Origin: Adineta ricciae
Taxonomy: Eukaryota; Rotifera; Eurotatoria; Adinetida; Adinetidae
Direction of reading: 5' to 3'
NCBI GenBank assembly: GCA_905250025.1
Contig: CAJNOJ010000047.1
Coordinates: 452,100 to 516,099, forward strand
DNA: 64,000 bases
Shown here: positions 61,219 through 64,000 of the stretch, one piece after another
How the letters are laid out: the number at the start of each line of letters is the position of its first letter
Numbering within the stretch: the stretch's first letter is position 1
Position numbers and translations under genes: made by a program
The notes under the pieces: generated by a model
What the model was told of the DNA's origin: nothing
Databases searched by the model: none
Seen by the model: only the letters and a program-made list of their open reading frames with translations

Positions 61219-63334
61219 ATGCGAGCTTCACGTCTTCTCCAACTCCACGGTTTACTTCATACGCGTTCTTCATGTCGAGGTTTGATTAATTTTGAGAAAT
61301 TGAAGCAGAAATTAATGATTAAGACATTACAGGCAACAGCGTTCTTAGCCAAGAACCATCGGGACCGAAAATGCAAACGCAAATTCCCGTAAGACGAGCT
61401 TTCTTCTCTAACACAAGCATTTTGATTCCATTAATTTACTATAGGGTCCCAAATCGAAGCGGTTCATGCATGATTTAGAAAAGACGCAAGTAAATATAGT
61501 GAAAATATTCCTTGATTGATGGCCTGTTTTTCAAATTAATTTAGAATGCATTGAGTACAATATTTGTTCTTGATGTCGAGAAATCAATTGGAAACTATGC
61601 AGTTGATGTCGATGGGAATATTATGTTAGATGTTTATGAGCAAATCGCTTCGTTAGCTTTAGGTATGCGAGAAATGATCATTGTCATGTGTAAACAAAAC
61701 AATCTTCTGCAGGGTACAACCATCCAGCAATTCAAAAAGTGTTTCAAAATCCAGCAAACTTAGTTCGATTTTCATAGAATTCTGTTCACTATAACAGAAC
61801 AGTGCTTTCTAAATAGAGTCAACTAGTCAATCGACCGGCACTTGGTGTTCATCCAACACCTCAATTTATCAAGCAGATCAATGAAACACTCCTTCCGGTA
61901 TTCGCCATGTAGTCGATTTTTGATTGCGAAGAATATTTTTCATTTATTATAGATTGCTCCTAAAGGTCTCGAACATGTTCAACCCATGATGTGTGGTTCG
62001 TGTTCAAATGAAAACGCCATCAAAGCAATGTGTATTTGGCATGCGAATAAACTTCGTGATGGCAAAGCATTCAGCGAAGAAGAATTGAAATCATCGATGT
62101 ACAACAAATCACCGGGTTGTCCGACCGTTTCGATCATGTCCTTCGAAGGTGGCTTTCATGGGCGAACATTCGGTAAGCAAATGCTTCAGTCAATCAATGG
62201 AAAACTTCATCATTTTGATACTGTTAGGTGCATTATCATGCACACATTCGAAACCGATTCATAAACTGGATATTCCAAGTTTCGATTGGCCAGCGGCACC
62301 TTTTCCAAGATACAAATATCCATTGGAAGAAAACCAACGAGAGAATGCGAAAGAAGACGAAAGATGTTTAGCTCGTGTGAGTTTCGTGCGCTTGTAATAA
62401 CAGATCGTAAAAACTTTTGTCTCATTTTACACGTTACTCCGTTAGAACGTTCGTTTTTGGTTTTTTTTTTTGGAAAGCTTTTGTCTCTAATTTAGGTTGA
62501 GGAGCTATTCCATGAGTACAAATCGAAGAATAATCCTGTTGTTGGAGTTGTTGTGGAACCGATCCAAAGCGAGGGCGGAGACTTTCACGGAAGTCCAATG
62601 TTTTTTCAACGTCTACAAAAGATTACCAAACAAGTATGAAGAAGTCTCGATCTGTTCTATGACTGACGAATAGATGTTTGATTTAGAACAATGCAGCACT
62701 GCTTATCGATGAAGTACAAACAGGTCTTGGTGCAACAGGTAAATTCTGGGCACATGAACATTTCAATCTACCTGAATCACCCGATATTGTTACCTTCTCG
62801 AAAAAATTCCAAACCGGTGGCTACTTCGCTAAAGCTGAATATCAACCGAAACAGGTTTGTTTCGTAATGCAGGATAGATCATTATTTTTTTCTGTACGTC
62901 AATAGCCTTATCGTATATTTAATACCTGGATGGGTGAACCAGCAAAAATGTTAGTTCTCGATGCTGTTCTAAAAACTGTCAAACAAGAAAATTTAATCGA
63001 AAGTACACGAAAAACAGGTGATGTTCTTTTGGCTGGATTGAAAGATTTAAGTAAGAGATTCCCGCAATTGATTCTCAACATTCGTGGTCGCGGAACATTT
63101 TGTGCATTTGATATGACAAATGCATCGATTCGAGATAAATATCTTGTTCAAATGAGAAATGCTGGTATGTGTTAGTTTTATATATATGAAAGATGATCTT
63201 CTCGTTTATTTTTAGGTATTCAAATGGGGGCATGTGGAGATATTGCTGTACGTTTTCGTCCTGCATTAGTTTTCACGGAAAAACACGCAAATATTGTCCT
63301 TGATAAAATGAATGAAGTAGCAAAGAATTTTTAA
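61219..63334 (+). CDS. ABAT: 4-aminobutyrate aminotransferase, mitochondrial, copy 2
   Basis: Complete twelve-exon counterpart of 40434-42546. PLP-lysine context [13 protein letters not shown] and the other hallmarks are unchanged. Visible substitutions include NENAIKAM against [19 protein letters not shown] against [11 protein letters not shown], and an Asn for Asp before AALLIDEVQ. No stop or frameshift falls in an exon. The intron before exon 9 differs by an expanded T run near 62460-62470. Confidence 0.94.
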
Positions 63335-63709
63335 GTATTTTACCATTGAATAAAATAAATTTTATCGCCGCCCTACACCACACTATAGGGAAATCTTTTC
63401 AGTGAATGTGCACTTCGATCGAGCTTCTCTTTGTACAGATGTTAATAACTATGAAGTTTTAGTTGAAACGCGGTTTTGTGATTATCACGATTGCCTCGTT
63501 GATGTCAATTACTTTAGTTTCCAGCTTTATTTAACAAACCCATAGACAACATAGAGATTCTAATTAGGCCAAAAATGGAAAGGATAGGAGTGGAAACTTG
63601 AAAGAGTGTTACAAGCTATGGGACTAGTAAAGCCTTGGTAAAATAGTTCGCAGGAAAACAACGATGAACTACTCAGAAATTTGATTAATAAAAAGATAAT
63701 TGATAAGAA
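63335..63709. other. Spacer between ABAT and the FG-GAP gene, copy 2
   Basis: Counterpart of 42547-42921, same length. It holds the two convergent 3' untranslated regions; nothing else was seen. Confidence 0.5.
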
Positions 63710-64000
63710 CTAAGGATGCATCGATGTAGTCGTCAGAGTCGTACTCTTTGTTCGGCATGCACAGGTGTTCAGCAAAACGAATACAGCGCCAGCCGTGTCA
63801 TCCGAAGCAAGTATATCTTGACAACCATCGCTATTGAAATCTGCAGGAACAACCCAAGCGTAACTACCACTCAGTCTAGTGGAGAACACCAGTTGGGTAT
63901 CAAAGTTGCCATCACCATATCCCACTAAGACAAGAACAACAGATCCTGAAGTGGGATTAACGACAATGTCCGAAATTCCATCATTATTGAAATCACCTGC
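63710..64000 (-). CDS. FG-GAP/VCBS-repeat protein, 3' part, copy 2 (runs off the window)
   Basis: The last roughly 97 codons of the same gene as at 42922-43374, cut by the window edge. The DFNSDGCQDILAS calcium-loop unit has Ser where copy 1 has Asn. The protein ends MHP against MYP. In this copy the gene may continue intact beyond 64000, which could supply the part missing at the 43375 gap. Confidence 0.8.
   Translation of the reverse strand, partial: AGDFNNDGISDIVVNPTSGSVVLVLVGYGDGNFDTQLVFSTRLSGSYAWVVPADFNSDGCQDILASDDTAGAVFVLLNTCACRTKSTTLTTTSMHP

Larger units (their letters stand above)
43378..64000 (+). repeat. Direct repeat unit, copy 2 (continues past the window)
   Basis: Colinear copy of 22590-43212 or so, with the same genes, strands and exon layout. 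It starts mid-exon in IQSEC right after the N. At the window edge it has reached the FG-GAP gene again. Differences from copy 1 are spread evenly, with more short indels in introns and spacers than in exons. Confidence 0.95.

Overview
The window is animal nuclear DNA. It is AT-rich, its genes are split by many short introns (mostly about 45-60 bp with plain GT...AG ends), intergenic gaps are small, and the proteins are metazoan (formin, OST3-type subunit, MESD, IQSEC, STK36/Fused, ceramide kinase, tandem neuronal calcium sensor, GABA transaminase). The compact introns, colinear gene copies a few percent apart, possible trans-splice acceptors and FG-GAP/VCBS repeat proteins all fit a bdelloid rotifer (Adineta/Rotaria type). 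That placement is an inference. I saw no transposon, rRNA, tRNA, CRISPR, viral or toxin gene.

Layout, left part (1-22,589). After about 3.4 kb without a recognisable gene come, all on the plus strand: an FH2 formin (3373-6666); an OST3/OST6-family (MAGT1/TUSC3) subunit (7057-8740); an RWD protein of the RWDD2 type (8986-9873) with SMIM20 only 34 bp behind it (9908-10296); a novel secreted or membrane protein (12178-14396); the ER chaperone MESD (15684-16371); and an IQSEC/BRAG Arf exchange factor (18820-23136). The IQSEC Sec7 domain is interrupted by an assembly gap, a single N at 20955. That N is followed at once by one arm of a perfect 107-bp inverted repeat.

Right part (22,590-64,000). 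One block of about 20.8 kb is present twice in direct orientation (22590-43374 and 43378-64000). A second single N at 43375 separates the copies. Each block carries, in order: the 3' end of IQSEC (+); an unrecognised 489-aa protein (-); an FHA-domain kinase of CHK2-like layout (-); STK36/Fused (-); ceramide kinase (+); a new ankyrin-repeat protein (-); a double NCS-type EF-hand protein (+); 4-aminobutyrate aminotransferase (+); and the 3' end of an FG-GAP/VCBS protein (-). The copies differ by scattered substitutions and small indels in exons, introns and spacers. All recognisable genes stay open in both. The junction cuts two genes mid-exon and sits on an N, so the simplest reading is two haplotypes (alleles) joined head to tail by scaffolding. 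A true tandem duplication is not excluded.

The genes do not form one pathway. Several concern the secretory pathway (OST3-type subunit, MESD), cilia or signalling (STK36, IQSEC, double NCS, CERK), the cytoskeleton (formin) and mitochondria (SMIM20, ABAT). STK36/CERK and the ankyrin/NCS pair are divergent neighbours that share short intergenic regions. The most interesting items are the duplicated block and its N junction, the hairpin-forming inverted repeat in the Sec7 gap, the single polypeptide with two NCS modules, the compact FHA-kinase, and the RWDD2-SMIM20 pair that looks like a trans-spliced operon.
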